DNA of 64,000 nucleotides from Hamadaea sp013361475 (GTDB lineage Bacteria; Actinomycetota; Actinomycetes; Mycobacteriales; Micromonosporaceae): assembly GCF_040654195.1 (NCBI RefSeq), contig NZ_JBFAHM010000004.1:62001-126000 (forward strand), written 5' to 3'. Position numbers and translations under genes: made by a program. The notes below the pieces were generated by a model. That model was not told the origin of the DNA, did not search any database, and was given only the letters and a program-made list of their open reading frames with translations. Within the stretch, counting starts at the first letter, position 1; the number at the start of each line of letters is the position of its first letter. Below are positions 23,945-32,527 of the stretch, one piece after another.

Positions 23945-24858
23945 CGCCACTTAGCGTCGTCGATCACTTCCTGGCTCTCCAGGTCGTTGACGGCGGCGTA
24001 CGCCCAGAAGTCGGGCCGGGTGCCGTCGGTGTCGACGACGGCGTACTCCTTGGCCAGCCGGCCGCTGCTGAGGGTCTGCCCGGCGAACCGGGCGGCGTCG
24101 GGATCGGCGGCCAGCGCGGCGACGCCCCGGCCCAGGTACGCAGGCGACTCCGACAACGAGAAGTGCGGATTGTCCGGGCCGGCGGCGTCCCGCCAGGTGG
24201 CCTCGGTGACGCCGAAATGGTCCAGCATCGCCTCGGACCGCAGGAATCCCGGCGTCACCCCGACCGCCACACAGCCGACCTTCGCCAGTTCCTCGCCCTG
24301 CGCCATCGCGATGCGGTTGATCGACGCCTTCACGAGGTCGTAGAAGAACTCACCCCGGTACGCCCGGTTGAACTCGGCGGTGCCGTCGGTGACCTCGATC
24401 AGCAGCCCGCCCGGCCGGGCACTCAGCAGTCCGAGCGCGTAATGGCTGGTGATGATGTGCGTACGCAGGCCGAGGTCCAGCATGCGCAGGCCCTTGCCGA
24501 GGTCGTGCTCCCACAGTGGCTTGTCCCATTCGGAGAACGGGTCGCCGCCCCAGATGTCGTTGACGAGCACGTCGAGACGGCCCTGCTCGTCGCGTATGCG
24601 GGCGACCAGCGCCTCGACCTGCTCGGGGACGAGATGGTCGACTTCGACGGCGTACGCCGTGCCGCCCGCTGCGGTGATCAGCTCGGCGGTCTCTTCGATC
24701 GTCTCCGGGCGGCTCATCTCCGACTGCTTCACACGGGTGGTGCGTCCGGTGGCGTACACGGTGGCTCCGGCCAGCCCGAGGTGCACCGCGATGGCCCGCC
24801 CGCAGCCACGGGTCGCACCCGCCACCAGGACGACCCGGCCTTTCAAGGGTGTGTTCAT
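23941..24858 (-). CDS. Short-chain dehydrogenase/reductase
   Basis: A 305-residue SDR. The cofactor motif VVLVAGATRGCGRAIAVHL (TGxxxGxG variant) starts near residue 9 and YATGRTTR suggests NADP. DVLVNDIWGGD replaces the usual NNAG, and YDLVKASINRIA has the YxxxK catalytic pair. A rather long acceptor loop follows, as in the subfamily of SDRs with a YafY regulator beside them. ATG 24858 is chosen; a GACGCT hexamer lies 7 nt upstream. Shares TTAA with the convergent regulator. Confidence 0.85.
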   Translation of the reverse strand: MNTPLKGRVVLVAGATRGCGRAIAVHLGLAGATVYATGRTTRVKQSEMSRPETIEETAELITAAGGTAYAVEVDHLVPEQVEALVARIRDEQGRLDVLVNDIWGGDPFSEWDKPLWEHDLGKGLRMLDLGLRTHIITSHYALGLLSARPGGLLIEVTDGTAEFNRAYRGEFFYDLVKASINRIAMAQGEELAKVGCVAVGVTPGFLRSEAMLDHFGVTEATWRDAAGPDNPHFSLSESPAYLGRGVAALAADPDAARFAGQTLSSGRLAKEYAVVDTDGTRPDFWAYAAVNDLESQEVIDDAKWR

Positions 24859-24870
24859 ACCGGCCAGCGT

Positions 24871-24909
24871 CCCCGCCAAACCGGACAACCACCGTCAGGT
24901 TTGGCGGGG
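24871..24909 (-). terminator. 39-base hairpin between the monooxygenase and SDR genes
   Basis: Perfect 12-bp arms CCCCGCCAAACC (24871-24882) and GGTTTGGCGGGG (24898-24909) with a 15-base loop. It lies between the end of the FAD gene and the SDR start, 12 bp upstream of that start. It could terminate the first gene or be the operator of the WYL regulator at the SDR promoter. Confidence 0.6.
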
Positions 24910-24924
24910 AGATCACGCTGCCGG

Positions 24925-26367
24925 TCAGGCGACCGGCGTCCGCTCCCGCACCGGGGTCCGCGCGACCGGCTGAGCCTTGCGGCCGCGCCAGACCCGCCAC
25001 AGCATCCGCGGCGACATCAGCTGCTGCGGGCTGATCAGGAAGTTGACCGCCTTGAGGAAGGTCCGCCCGACGAACGGGTCGGCCTGCGCCGCGACGTGCA
25101 CCTTCGACAGGTACGCGTTGAGCAGCTTGACCCGGCCGGTCCGCCGGCCCGGCACGTGCGGGAACCGCAGATCGCCGGAGACGGTGATGTCCCACGGCGT
25201 GTCCACGATGGCGGTCACGCCCGCGAAGTAGCGCTTGGTCAGCCCGGCGGTCCCCGAGCGCAGGCACTGGCCGAGCCACTGCGCCGCCATCGCGGCCGTC
25301 GTCATGCCCTGCCCGTACGCCGGGTTGAAGCAGCACAGCGAGTCGCCGAGGGCCAGGTAACCCTCCGGAAGCCGCTCGCAGCGCTCATAGCGGCGACGGG
25401 CGCTGGGGCCGATGCGGAACCGGGTCGGTTCGGTCAGCGGCTCGGCAGTGGCCAGCAGCCGGGCCAGTTCGGGCCCGTCGAGCCGGGCGGCGAACGCCTC
25501 GAATCCGGGGCCGTCCGACGGCGGGATGTCGTCGTTGACCCCCATCAACGTGACGATCCAGCGGTCGCCTTCGGCGGCGAGCGTGCCGGTGCTCGTCGGG
25601 TTGGCCGGGTGGTGGCCGACGACGATCGCGGCGTAGTCCTGGGCGGCCGGGTCACGGCGGTACTCCCGGGTGACGTAGACCAGACCGGCCTTGACCGTGT
25701 CCTCCGGCGGGGCGGCGTACCCGTGCTCGGTCAGCCAGGCTGGACCGCGGTTGCTGCGCCCGGTGGCGTCCACGACCACGTCGGCCGGCAGGATCTCGTC
25801 CTGGGTGCGTACGCCAGTGACCCGGCCGTCGGCGACGGTCAGCCCGTCGACGGCGACCCCGGACCGGATCTCGACCTTGGGCAGCGCGGCGACCCGGCTG
25901 CGGATGTACGCCTCCAGCGTCGGGCGGCTCACGCACAGCGCGGTCATGTCCGACGGGGCACGCAGCATCCGGCGGCCGTCGTTGTACCAGACCACGTCGG
26001 CGTGGGTGTCGGCGGTGACCGCGCCCCGGGCGACGAGATCGGCGGTGAAGCCGGGCAGCAGGTCGTCGAGGATCGCGCGGCCCTTGTCGAGCAGCCCGTG
26101 CGCGTGCCGGCTCTGCGGTACGCCCTTGCGGTGGACCGCCGGCTCGAACGCTCGAGCCGGGAGTGCGGACGAAGAGCCGGTGCCCAGTGGCACCGCCGCC
26201 ATCGGAAGCTCGTCGCGGTCGAGGATCAGGACGTGGTCGAACGTGTCGGCGAGGACTCGCGCGGCCAGCAGGCCCGCGACGCTCCCGCCGACGACGATCG
26301 CCCGGCCGGTCCCGGCGGAAGAGTCGGTGCCGGCGGAAGAGTTAGCGGAATGACTGGAGGGGTGCAT
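24925..26367 (-). CDS. FAD-dependent monooxygenase/oxidoreductase
   Basis: A 480-residue flavoprotein. AIVVGGSVAGLLAARVLAD is the FAD GxGxxG motif, LILDRDELP the strand ending in Asp, VDATGRSNRGPAWL the DG-type motif and ALGDSLCCFNPAYGQGM the GD motif for the flavin. The long C-terminal part with SGDLRFPHVPGRR resembles FAD monooxygenases found beside polyketide genes. The N-terminal Ser/Ala repeat (SAGTDSSAGTG) is low complexity. ATG 26367 has AGGAG six bases upstream. Substrate unknown. Confidence 0.8.
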   Translation of the reverse strand: MHPSSHSANSSAGTDSSAGTGRAIVVGGSVAGLLAARVLADTFDHVLILDRDELPMAAVPLGTGSSSALPARAFEPAVHRKGVPQSRHAHGLLDKGRAILDDLLPGFTADLVARGAVTADTHADVVWYNDGRRMLRAPSDMTALCVSRPTLEAYIRSRVAALPKVEIRSGVAVDGLTVADGRVTGVRTQDEILPADVVVDATGRSNRGPAWLTEHGYAAPPEDTVKAGLVYVTREYRRDPAAQDYAAIVVGHHPANPTSTGTLAAEGDRWIVTLMGVNDDIPPSDGPGFEAFAARLDGPELARLLATAEPLTEPTRFRIGPSARRRYERCERLPEGYLALGDSLCCFNPAYGQGMTTAAMAAQWLGQCLRSGTAGLTKRYFAGVTAIVDTPWDITVSGDLRFPHVPGRRTGRVKLLNAYLSKVHVAAQADPFVGRTFLKAVNFLISPQQLMSPRMLWRVWRGRKAQPVARTPVRERTPVA

Positions 26368-26555
26368 CGTGAACTCCTGGAAGCGCTTGTGGCGTAACGG
26401 ATTGGCGAAAGTTAGCCAGCCGCGAGGCATCCAGGGAAAGGAATATGGCGTCAGGTGATAGACAATGTGCAGTGCGCCACAGTGGACAGGCAGTCATCAA
26501 TGCCACGGAATCGGGCGTACCGCAGAGTGCCGTGACGCTTTCACGACATCGCCGC

Positions 26556-27854
26556 TCATCCCTGTGAAGGAGTCACCGTTCCGTCGATCGGGTCACCCGA
26601 CTCGAGGTACACCGTCGCCCCCGCCGCCCGCGCCCGCACCGCCGCGGCGACCCGCTTGGTCAGGATCGGCGGCAGCAACCCGGCCGTCTCGTTGACCTCG
26701 TCGTCCACCCGGCAGAACCGATAGCCGCGCAGCTCCTCCGGCTGCAGCCGGATGGCGGCCACGTCGGCCTCGGTGAGCACCCCGCCGTCGAACACGAACG
26801 CCATCAGGTCGATCGTCCGGCGACCCCGGGGCGGCGACCAGTCGACGACCAGCAGCCGGCCCAGCGCCCGGTCCAACCCCAGCTCCTCGAGAACCTCGCG
26901 GTGCGCCCCGGCCAGCGGCGGCTCGTTGCGCTCGACCACGCCGCCCGGAATCTCCCAGTGGTCCTTGTAGGACGGCTCGACGATCAGCACCCGGCCGGCC
27001 TCGTCGAAGAAGACCGCGCCCGAACCGAGGATCTTGTGCGGCAACGACCGGTAGTGCTCGGCCGACGCGCGGCGTACCGGCAGCTGATGCTGGACCTCGC
27101 GGCCGTAGGCGACGAACCCGGCCCGGCGCAGGATCGGGCTCGACGTGCCGATACGCGCCTTCACGAGGGCGAATCTCGCGCCGAGCGCGGCGGCCTGGGC
27201 GAGCCGGACCGCCAGCAGCGCCCGGTACGCCCCCCGCCCGCGCGCGTCGGCGAGCACACCGCCGCCCCAGAGCTTGGCGACGCCGCCGTCGACGGTGAGC
27301 CCGGCCGAGCCGACCGGCCGCCCGTCGATCCGGGCCAGATACCGGAAGACCGTCCGATCCGGACCGGCCGCCACCTGCGTGGCCAGCTCAGCGGCTTCGG
27401 CGTCGGCGAACTCCGGCGACGGCAAAGGCTGGCCGAACGCGGCCGAAGCGACCGCGTACGCCTCCGCGAGCTGCTCGGGCGTGTCCACCCGCTCCACCGT
27501 CACATCGGCCGGGACGGCCAGCTCCGGCAGTCCCCCACTCAGGTCGTACGCACTGATGTCGTGCTCGCCGACGATCTCGCTGCCCCGCCGGGTCAGCTCG
27601 TCGCCCAGGTCGGCCGGGACGGTCGCCGGATGGACGGAGAACACGACGGCGTCGCCGCCGTTGACGCCGGTCAGCCGCAGCGCCTGGGTCACCAGCCGGG
27701 CCGGGTCGTCGCCGTACGCCCGCTGGACGGTTCCCTTGCCCTCATGGACGGCCACGGTCACGTCGTCGCTGCTCGCGACGATCGCGTCGTACGGCGTCCA
27801 CACCCAGGCCGCCGCGGCGGCGAGGGCCTCGTCGCGCAGCTCGTGTTCTCCCAT
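26556..27854 (-). CDS. GNAT acetyltransferase fused to a NUDIX hydrolase
   Basis: A 432-residue protein. Residues about 110-265 hold a GNAT domain (GVLADARGRGAYRALLAVRLAQ). Residues about 280-420 hold a NUDIX domain with a complete box: PGGVVERNEPPLAGAHREVLEELGL. The N-terminal 110 residues look like a second, degenerate GNAT-like fold. GNAT domains transfer acetyl groups; NUDIX domains cleave nucleoside-diphosphate compounds. Which substrate links them is unknown. ATG 27854 is chosen. This is the second NUDIX fusion in the window. Confidence 0.8.
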   Translation of the reverse strand: MGEHELRDEALAAAAAWVWTPYDAIVASSDDVTVAVHEGKGTVQRAYGDDPARLVTQALRLTGVNGGDAVVFSVHPATVPADLGDELTRRGSEIVGEHDISAYDLSGGLPELAVPADVTVERVDTPEQLAEAYAVASAAFGQPLPSPEFADAEAAELATQVAAGPDRTVFRYLARIDGRPVGSAGLTVDGGVAKLWGGGVLADARGRGAYRALLAVRLAQAAALGARFALVKARIGTSSPILRRAGFVAYGREVQHQLPVRRASAEHYRSLPHKILGSGAVFFDEAGRVLIVEPSYKDHWEIPGGVVERNEPPLAGAHREVLEELGLDRALGRLLVVDWSPPRGRRTIDLMAFVFDGGVLTEADVAAIRLQPEELRGYRFCRVDDEVNETAGLLPPILTKRVAAAVRARAAGATVYLESGDPIDGTVTPSQG

Positions 27855-27964
27855 GAGCGTGCATGCTGCCACAGCGGACGGTCGTCTGGTGGCATCGCCG
27901 ATCTTTCGCCGCCTCCGGTCGCCGGTGTACTCTCGCCGCACCCCGCCTCCCCCAGGAGCCGCCC

Positions 27965-28897
27965 GTGCCCCCCATCCACTCGCGGCGCCTCGTCCCGGCG
28001 CTGCTCGGTGCGGTCGTCGCCGCGCTGCTGCTGACCGGCTGCACCGGCGGCCCGCAGGCGGCCTCGCCCGGCGTGACCGAGCCGGGCTCGCCGACGCCGG
28101 AGATCAGCAGCCCCGTGCCGTCCCCGTCGCCGGCCGAGACCCCGTCGCCGATGCCGACGCCGTCACCGACCCGCAAGCCGTCGCCCAAGCCGAGCCCGAC
28201 CAGGTCGCGTACCGAGTCGGGGGCGTTGTCCTGCAAGTCCACGGTGCCGCTGGTCCGCTCGCAGGCCACCGGGCACGGCCCGGCCGGCTCGGTCAGCGTC
28301 ACGGGTACGCAGAACGTGGCGCTCACCTTCGACGACGGCCCGGACCCGATCAACACCCCGAAGATGCTGGACATGCTCAAGCAGTGCGGGGTGAAGGCGA
28401 CGTTCTGCCTGGTCGGCTTCCGGGCCCGGGACCATCCCGACCTCGTGCGCCGGATCGTCGCCGAAGGACACACGGTGTGCAACCACTCGTGGCAGCACCT
28501 GCTGGACCTGGCCGCCGACAAGCGGACCGACGCGTACATCAAGCGGGATCTGGAGCACACCAACGAGGTCATCCACGCGGCCGCGCCGGACGCGAAGATC
28601 CGCTACTTCCGGGCGCCGGGCGGTAACTTCACGACCCGGCTGGTGCAGATCGCCAAGGATCTCGGCATGACCTCGATCTACTGGTCGCTGGATCCCCGCG
28701 ACTGGGAGAGCAGCAAGTACGGCACCGGCTCGTCGATGACCAACCACGTCATCAGCGCGGTCGAAAGCGGCGTACGCCCCGGGTCGATCGTGCTGTCGCA
28801 CGACAACGGCAAGCCGACCACCATCGCGGCGTACCGGGTGCTGCTGCCCTGGCTCAAGGCCAGGTTCCGGCTGATCGCACTGCCGACCGAGACCTGA
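27965..28897 (+). CDS. Lipoprotein polysaccharide deacetylase (NodB domain)
   Basis: A 310-residue protein. A signal peptide ends in the lipobox LLLTGC; a linker of PSP/PTPSP repeats spans residues 25-80. The NodB domain has motif 1 ALTFDDGPD (catalytic base and metal Asp), motif 2 HTVCNHSWQHL (HxxxH metal ligands), motif 3 YFRAPGGNFT, motif 4 DPRDW and motif 5 IVLSHD. It probably removes acetyl groups from chitin-like oligomers or peptidoglycan at the cell surface. GTG 27965 is preceded by AGGAG six bases upstream. Confidence 0.9.
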   Translation: MPPIHSRRLVPALLGAVVAALLLTGCTGGPQAASPGVTEPGSPTPEISSPVPSPSPAETPSPMPTPSPTRKPSPKPSPTRSRTESGALSCKSTVPLVRSQATGHGPAGSVSVTGTQNVALTFDDGPDPINTPKMLDMLKQCGVKATFCLVGFRARDHPDLVRRIVAEGHTVCNHSWQHLLDLAADKRTDAYIKRDLEHTNEVIHAAAPDAKIRYFRAPGGNFTTRLVQIAKDLGMTSIYWSLDPRDWESSKYGTGSSMTNHVISAVESGVRPGSIVLSHDNGKPTTIAAYRVLLPWLKARFRLIALPTET

Positions 28898-28919
28898 TCA
28901 CCCGAAGCCGGGCACGATT

Positions 28920-28949
28920 AGGGGGACGCCCGCGTCCGGACGTCCCCCT
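28920..28949. terminator. Convergent hairpin terminator
   Basis: Arms AGGGGGACG (28920-28928) and CGTCCCCCT (28941-28949), 9 bp, 12-base loop, between convergent genes. CTGATC and GATCAG flank it further out, and the TGA of the first is the deacetylase stop. Confidence 0.65.
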
Positions 28950-28960
28950 GGGTGTCTCGA

Positions 28961-29350
28961 TCAGTAGCCGCTGTTGCTCATCGACGACAGGATCGTGCCG
29001 CAGCAGCAGCACAGGATGATCAGCGCCGGCAGGCCGAGGCCGAGGATCAGCGCAAGGGTCTTGTTCGGCGACTCCACGGGGGTGGTGCCGATCGCGCCCG
29101 CGCCGAAGGCCCATGGCGGCGACGCGTAGAAGACCTGCGCCTCACCGTAGCTGTTGTCGACGACGATGCTGGCCTCGCCGACCTTCCACAGGTACGGGAT
29201 CCAGATGGTGATGTGGTGCTGCCCCGGCGCGGCCGGGATCGCGTTGTCGCCCCACTGCAGCCGGTGCTGCTGGCCGTCGATGACCAGCCACGGCTTGAAG
29301 AAGGCGAACATGAACGCCAGCCAGAAGTACTTGGTCGAGATCCGAATCAT
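28961..29350 (-). CDS. Small membrane protein with Cys-rich C-terminal helix
   Basis: A 129-residue protein. A hydrophobic N-terminal stretch (YFWLAFMFAFFKPWLVI) is followed by a beta-rich middle (VIDGQQHRLQWGD, HHITIWIPYLW) and a C-terminal membrane helix with four consecutive cysteines (ALIILCCCCGTIL), a possible lipid-modification or metal site. TAGGGT lies 8 nt before the ATG. It is divergent from the RNA-ligase operon. I do not recognise the family. Confidence 0.65.
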   Translation of the reverse strand: MIRISTKYFWLAFMFAFFKPWLVIDGQQHRLQWGDNAIPAAPGQHHITIWIPYLWKVGEASIVVDNSYGEAQVFYASPPWAFGAGAIGTTPVESPNKTLALILGLGLPALIILCCCCGTILSSMSNSGY

Positions 29351-29382
29351 GAGCGCACACCCTAGTGCATCAATGCGAACCG

Positions 29383-29401
29383 GTGTCACGTGCGTGTCAC
29401 G
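29383..29401. promoter_or_regulatory. Direct repeats in the RNA-repair operon promoter
   Basis: GTGTCACG occurs at 29383-29390 and 29394-29401, 11 bp apart, that is one helix turn. They lie about 40 bp upstream of TATAAC (29441-29446), which is 6 nt before the ligase GTG start. The spacing suits cooperative binding by an activator on one face of the DNA. Confidence 0.45.
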
Positions 29402-29452
29402 CATCTGCGAAATCCCTGGCACAAGCGGTTTTCCGGGCTCTATAACGGTCAG

Positions 29453-30235
29453 GTGATCAAGTATCCGCGGACGCCCCACCTGGCCGGATCGCGTCTGCAG
29501 CCCGGCGACCACGACCTCGCGCAGGCGCCGTTCGACGCCGTACGCGGCCGGCATCTGGTCGTCGAGGAGAAGCTCGACGGTGCCAACGCCGGGATCAGTT
29601 TCGACGCCGGCGGCCGCCTGCTGCTGCAGTCGCGGGGCCACTACCTGACCGGCGGTCCCCGCGAGAAGCAGTTCGCCCCGCTGAAGTCGTGGGCGGCGAC
29701 CGTCGCCGACCGGCTGCGCCCGGTGCTCGGCGACCGGTTCGTGCTCTACGGCGAATGGCTGTACGCCAAGCACACCGTCTTCTACGACGCGCTGCCGCAC
29801 TACTTCTGCGAATTCGATGTGTTCGATGTGCGTACCAGCGAGTTCTTGAGCACGCCACGCCGCCGCGAGATGCTCGCGGGTCTGCCGGTGACGAGCGTGC
29901 CGGTGCTGCGCGAAGGCCGCTTCACCACGGCGGCTGAGCTGACCGCGCTGGTCGGGCCGTCGACCTGCCGGACCGCCGCGTGGCGCGAGAATCTGCGCGC
30001 GGCCGCGGCGGAGGCCGGGACCGACACCGATCGGGTCGTCGCGGAGACCGACCGCGCCGACGAGATGGAAGGCCTCTACCTCAAGGTTGAGGAGGACGGC
30101 CGGGTGGTCGAACGCTACAAGTGGGTGCGCGCGAGCTTCCTGACCGCCGTCTTGGACTCCGGCACCCATTGGGCCGACCGCCCGATCGTGCCCAACCGGC
30201 TCGCCGACCCGGAGGCGCTCTATGCCCATCTTTGA
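29453..30235 (+). CDS. ATP-dependent RNA ligase family protein
   Basis: A 260-residue nucleotidyltransferase. Motif I is EEKLDGAN with Lys40 as the predicted AMP acceptor; motif III is LYGEWLYAKH (98-107); EFDVFD follows (IIIa); EGLYLKVEEDG and ERYKWVR are motifs IV and V. This set defines the Rnl-type RNA ligases that seal 3'-OH and 5'-phosphate ends. The GTG start lies 6 nt after TATAAC (leaderless-like). Its end overlaps the HD-Pnk gene by 14 bp, so the two are made together. The ligase lacks any C-terminal specificity domain. Confidence 0.85.
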   Translation: MIKYPRTPHLAGSRLQPGDHDLAQAPFDAVRGRHLVVEEKLDGANAGISFDAGGRLLLQSRGHYLTGGPREKQFAPLKSWAATVADRLRPVLGDRFVLYGEWLYAKHTVFYDALPHYFCEFDVFDVRTSEFLSTPRRREMLAGLPVTSVPVLREGRFTTAAELTALVGPSTCRTAAWRENLRAAAAEAGTDTDRVVAETDRADEMEGLYLKVEEDGRVVERYKWVRASFLTAVLDSGTHWADRPIVPNRLADPEALYAHL

Positions 30236-31343
30236 CGAACTCTGCCCGCGCGGACCGGAATGGACCGTCGACTGGCCGCGACTGCGCACGGCGTTCGCGT
30301 GGCTGCGCCGCCTCGAAGGCGTCGAGCAGGACCCGCGCCACCACGCGGAGGGCGACGTCGCCACCCACACGCGGCTGGCGGCCGAGGCGCTCGCCGCCCT
30401 GCCATCGTGGCGCGCGCTCGATCCGGACCATCGGGTACGCCTGTTCGCGGCGGTCCTGCTCCACGACGTCGCGAAACCATTCTGTACGCAGACCGAGGCC
30501 GACGGGTCGGTGACGGCGCACGGGCATTCCCGGCGCGGTGAGTTGCTGGCGCGGCGGATCCTGTGGGAGCTGGACGCTCCGCTCGGGTTCCGGGAACAGG
30601 TGGCGGCGCTCGTGCGGCACCACCAGATCCCGTTCTGGGCGCTGGAGCGCGACGACGTGGAACAGATCGTGCTGCGCGTCTCGATCACCGCGCGCAACGA
30701 CGACCTGGCGATGCTGGCGACCGCCGACATCCTCGGCCGGGTGTGCACGGACGCGTCCTCGGTGCTCGACAACATCGAGCTGTTCCGGGAGTACTGCGCC
30801 GACCTCGGGGTGCTGGACCGGCCGTGGCCGTTCGCCAACGACCACTCCCGCTACGGCTACTTCGCGACCCCCGGGCGTGATCCGCGCTGGGCGGCGTACG
30901 ACGACACGACCTTCACCGTGACGGTGATGTCCGGGCTGCCCGGCGTCGGCAAGGACACCTACCTTGCGGGCCTGGACCTGCCGGTGATCAGCCTCGACGC
31001 GCTGCGTGCTTCGTTAGGCGTCCGGGCTTCTTCTCCGCAAGGCCCCGTGCTCGCGGCGGCCCGATCGGCGGCGCGAACGCTGCTGCGGACGCGGACCCCG
31101 TTCGTGTGGAACGCGACCAACGTGTCCCGCCAGGTACGCCAGCAGATCATCTCGCTCGCCGCCGGCTACGGCGCCCGCGTCCACGTCGTGTCGCTCGAAG
31201 CCCCGCCCGGCGCCATTTCGGCGCGCAACTCCGCGCGTACGTCGCCGGTGCCGGCCGCCGCCGTCGAGCGCATGATCGGCCGCTGGGAGACCCCGGATCT
31301 GACCGAGGCCCACGCCGTGTCCTGGATCGACACCCGGGTCTGA
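30222..31343 (+). CDS. HD-Pnk: HD-domain phosphoesterase fused to polynucleotide 5'-kinase
   Basis: A 373-residue two-domain protein. The N-terminal half is an HD metal phosphohydrolase: HH at 40-41, His49, LLHDVAKP with HD at 81-82, HGHSRR at 100-105 and VRHHQIPFW at 131-139. The C-terminal half has a P-loop SGLPGVGKDT (237-246), SLDALR (257-262) and a lid-type Arg region, as in T4 Pnk-type kinases. The described bacterial HD-Pnk family heals broken RNA ends by removing 2',3'-cyclic phosphates and phosphorylating 5'-OH ends. With the ligase it forms a complete repair set. Confidence 0.85.
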   Translation: MPIFDELCPRGPEWTVDWPRLRTAFAWLRRLEGVEQDPRHHAEGDVATHTRLAAEALAALPSWRALDPDHRVRLFAAVLLHDVAKPFCTQTEADGSVTAHGHSRRGELLARRILWELDAPLGFREQVAALVRHHQIPFWALERDDVEQIVLRVSITARNDDLAMLATADILGRVCTDASSVLDNIELFREYCADLGVLDRPWPFANDHSRYGYFATPGRDPRWAAYDDTTFTVTVMSGLPGVGKDTYLAGLDLPVISLDALRASLGVRASSPQGPVLAAARSAARTLLRTRTPFVWNATNVSRQVRQQIISLAAGYGARVHVVSLEAPPGAISARNSARTSPVPAAAVERMIGRWETPDLTEAHAVSWIDTRV

Positions 31344-31395
31344 CGGCGGTGCCGGACCGGCCGTCCTGTCGGCCCTGGACGGTATCTTGGGGATC

Positions 31396-32430
31396 ATGGA
31401 GATCGTCCCCCGGTTCTCGCCCCCGGCGTCGACCTCGAAGCAGAGCTCCGGCGCGCTCATGCACCCCGTGCAGGAGTACACCGACTTCACCGAGGCCTGG
31501 CTGCGCAACCGGCGGCTGTCGGAGCACACCCGCGACGCCTACCGGCGGGACGTCACCTCCTTCCTGGCCTGGTGCGGCGAGCACGACATCGATCCCCGGT
31601 CGGTTAAGTTCACGCACGTCAACGAGTACGCCCGCGCGCTGGAGGCGACCGTCGACCCGCGTACCGGCAAGCCGCTCGCGCCGACGACGATCGCCCGGAA
31701 GCTGTCCGGCCTGTCCAGTTGGTACGACTTCCTGCTCAAACTGGAGGCGGTCACCGCCAACCCGGTCGGCGGCGCGGACCGGCCGCACGTCAGCCGTGAC
31801 CACTCGACCACGATCGGGATGAGCCCGGCCGAGGTCGACGCCATCCTGCGGGCCGCCCGAGAGGACGGCGTCCGGGCGTACGCCATCATCGCGTTGCTCG
31901 CCGACCTGGGGCTACGCGTCAGCGAAGTGTGCGGACTCGACCTCGACGACCTCGGTCACGAACGCGGGCACCGGACCATCCGGTTCGTCGGCAAGGGCGG
32001 CCGTCCCCGCCGCCGGGCGCTGGCCCCGGGCACGGCGTCCGCCCTCGACGCGTACCTGGAAGCGCGGGCCGAGCTGGCCGGGGTCGCCGTCGAGGAACTG
32101 ACCGGGCCGGTGTTCGTCACCGCCACCGGCGCGCCCGTTGACCGGCACGCCGTCAAACGACTCATCCCGCAGCTGGCCAAGCGCGCCGGGATCCCCAGCG
32201 CCGAGCACCTGTCGCCGCACTCGCTGCGGCACGCGTTCGCGACGACGGCCCGGGCCGAAGGCGTACCGCTGGAAGACGTGCAGGACGCCATGGGTCACGC
32301 CGACCCGCGGACGACCCGTCGCTACGACCGTGACCGGCACAACCTCGACCGCGACCCCTCGTACGCCATCTGGGCCGCCCGCGCCCGCCGCTCGTCGCCT
32401 TCGGAGCCCGCGTCGCCGGAAGACACATGA
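31396..32430 (+). CDS. Tyrosine recombinase / phage-type integrase
   Basis: A 344-residue site-specific recombinase. Residues 25-120 form the N-terminal SAM-like DNA-binding domain. The catalytic domain has LGLRVSEVCGL (Arg I), VGKGGRPRR (Lys), SPHSLRHAFAT (HxxR), AMGHADPRTTRRYDR (His and the Tyr nucleophile). No excisionase, replication gene or tRNA is adjacent, so it may be a XerC/D-like or orphan recombinase. ATG follows TATCTT by 7 nt (leaderless). Its TGA lies inside a 56-bp palindrome. Confidence 0.88.
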   Translation: MEIVPRFSPPASTSKQSSGALMHPVQEYTDFTEAWLRNRRLSEHTRDAYRRDVTSFLAWCGEHDIDPRSVKFTHVNEYARALEATVDPRTGKPLAPTTIARKLSGLSSWYDFLLKLEAVTANPVGGADRPHVSRDHSTTIGMSPAEVDAILRAAREDGVRAYAIIALLADLGLRVSEVCGLDLDDLGHERGHRTIRFVGKGGRPRRRALAPGTASALDAYLEARAELAGVAVEELTGPVFVTATGAPVDRHAVKRLIPQLAKRAGIPSAEHLSPHSLRHAFATTARAEGVPLEDVQDAMGHADPRTTRRYDRDRHNLDRDPSYAIWAARARRSSPSEPASPEDT

Positions 32431-32481
32431 TCAGGGTCATTTCCCTGTCGCCATGGCAACGGGGAAATGACCCTGATCATG
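32426..32481. terminator. 56-bp near-perfect palindrome at the recombinase stop codon
   Basis: Arms 32426-32445 and 32462-32481 are 20 bp and perfect (outer ends CATGATCAGGG and CCCTGATCATG); the centre GCCATGGC also pairs. The TGA stop is at 32428-32430 inside the left arm. It probably ends transcription, but its position beside a recombinase also makes an attachment site conceivable. Confidence 0.65.
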
Positions 32482-32527
32482 AAATCGCCTCGGGTGTGGC
32501 TGTGTAACCGGCAGAGCTGCGTAACCG

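Noticed and set aside
24163..26397. A 744-codon open frame on the + strand opposite the FAD monooxygenase gene
   Set aside because: It is the antisense shadow of a clear flavoprotein gene; high GC keeps opposite frames open, and the translation has no fold-like motif.
31396..32481. Tyrosine recombinase plus adjacent 56-bp palindrome as the edge of an integrated element
   Set aside because: No tRNA, no direct-repeat attachment pair, no excisionase or replication genes, and similar palindromes follow unrelated genes.
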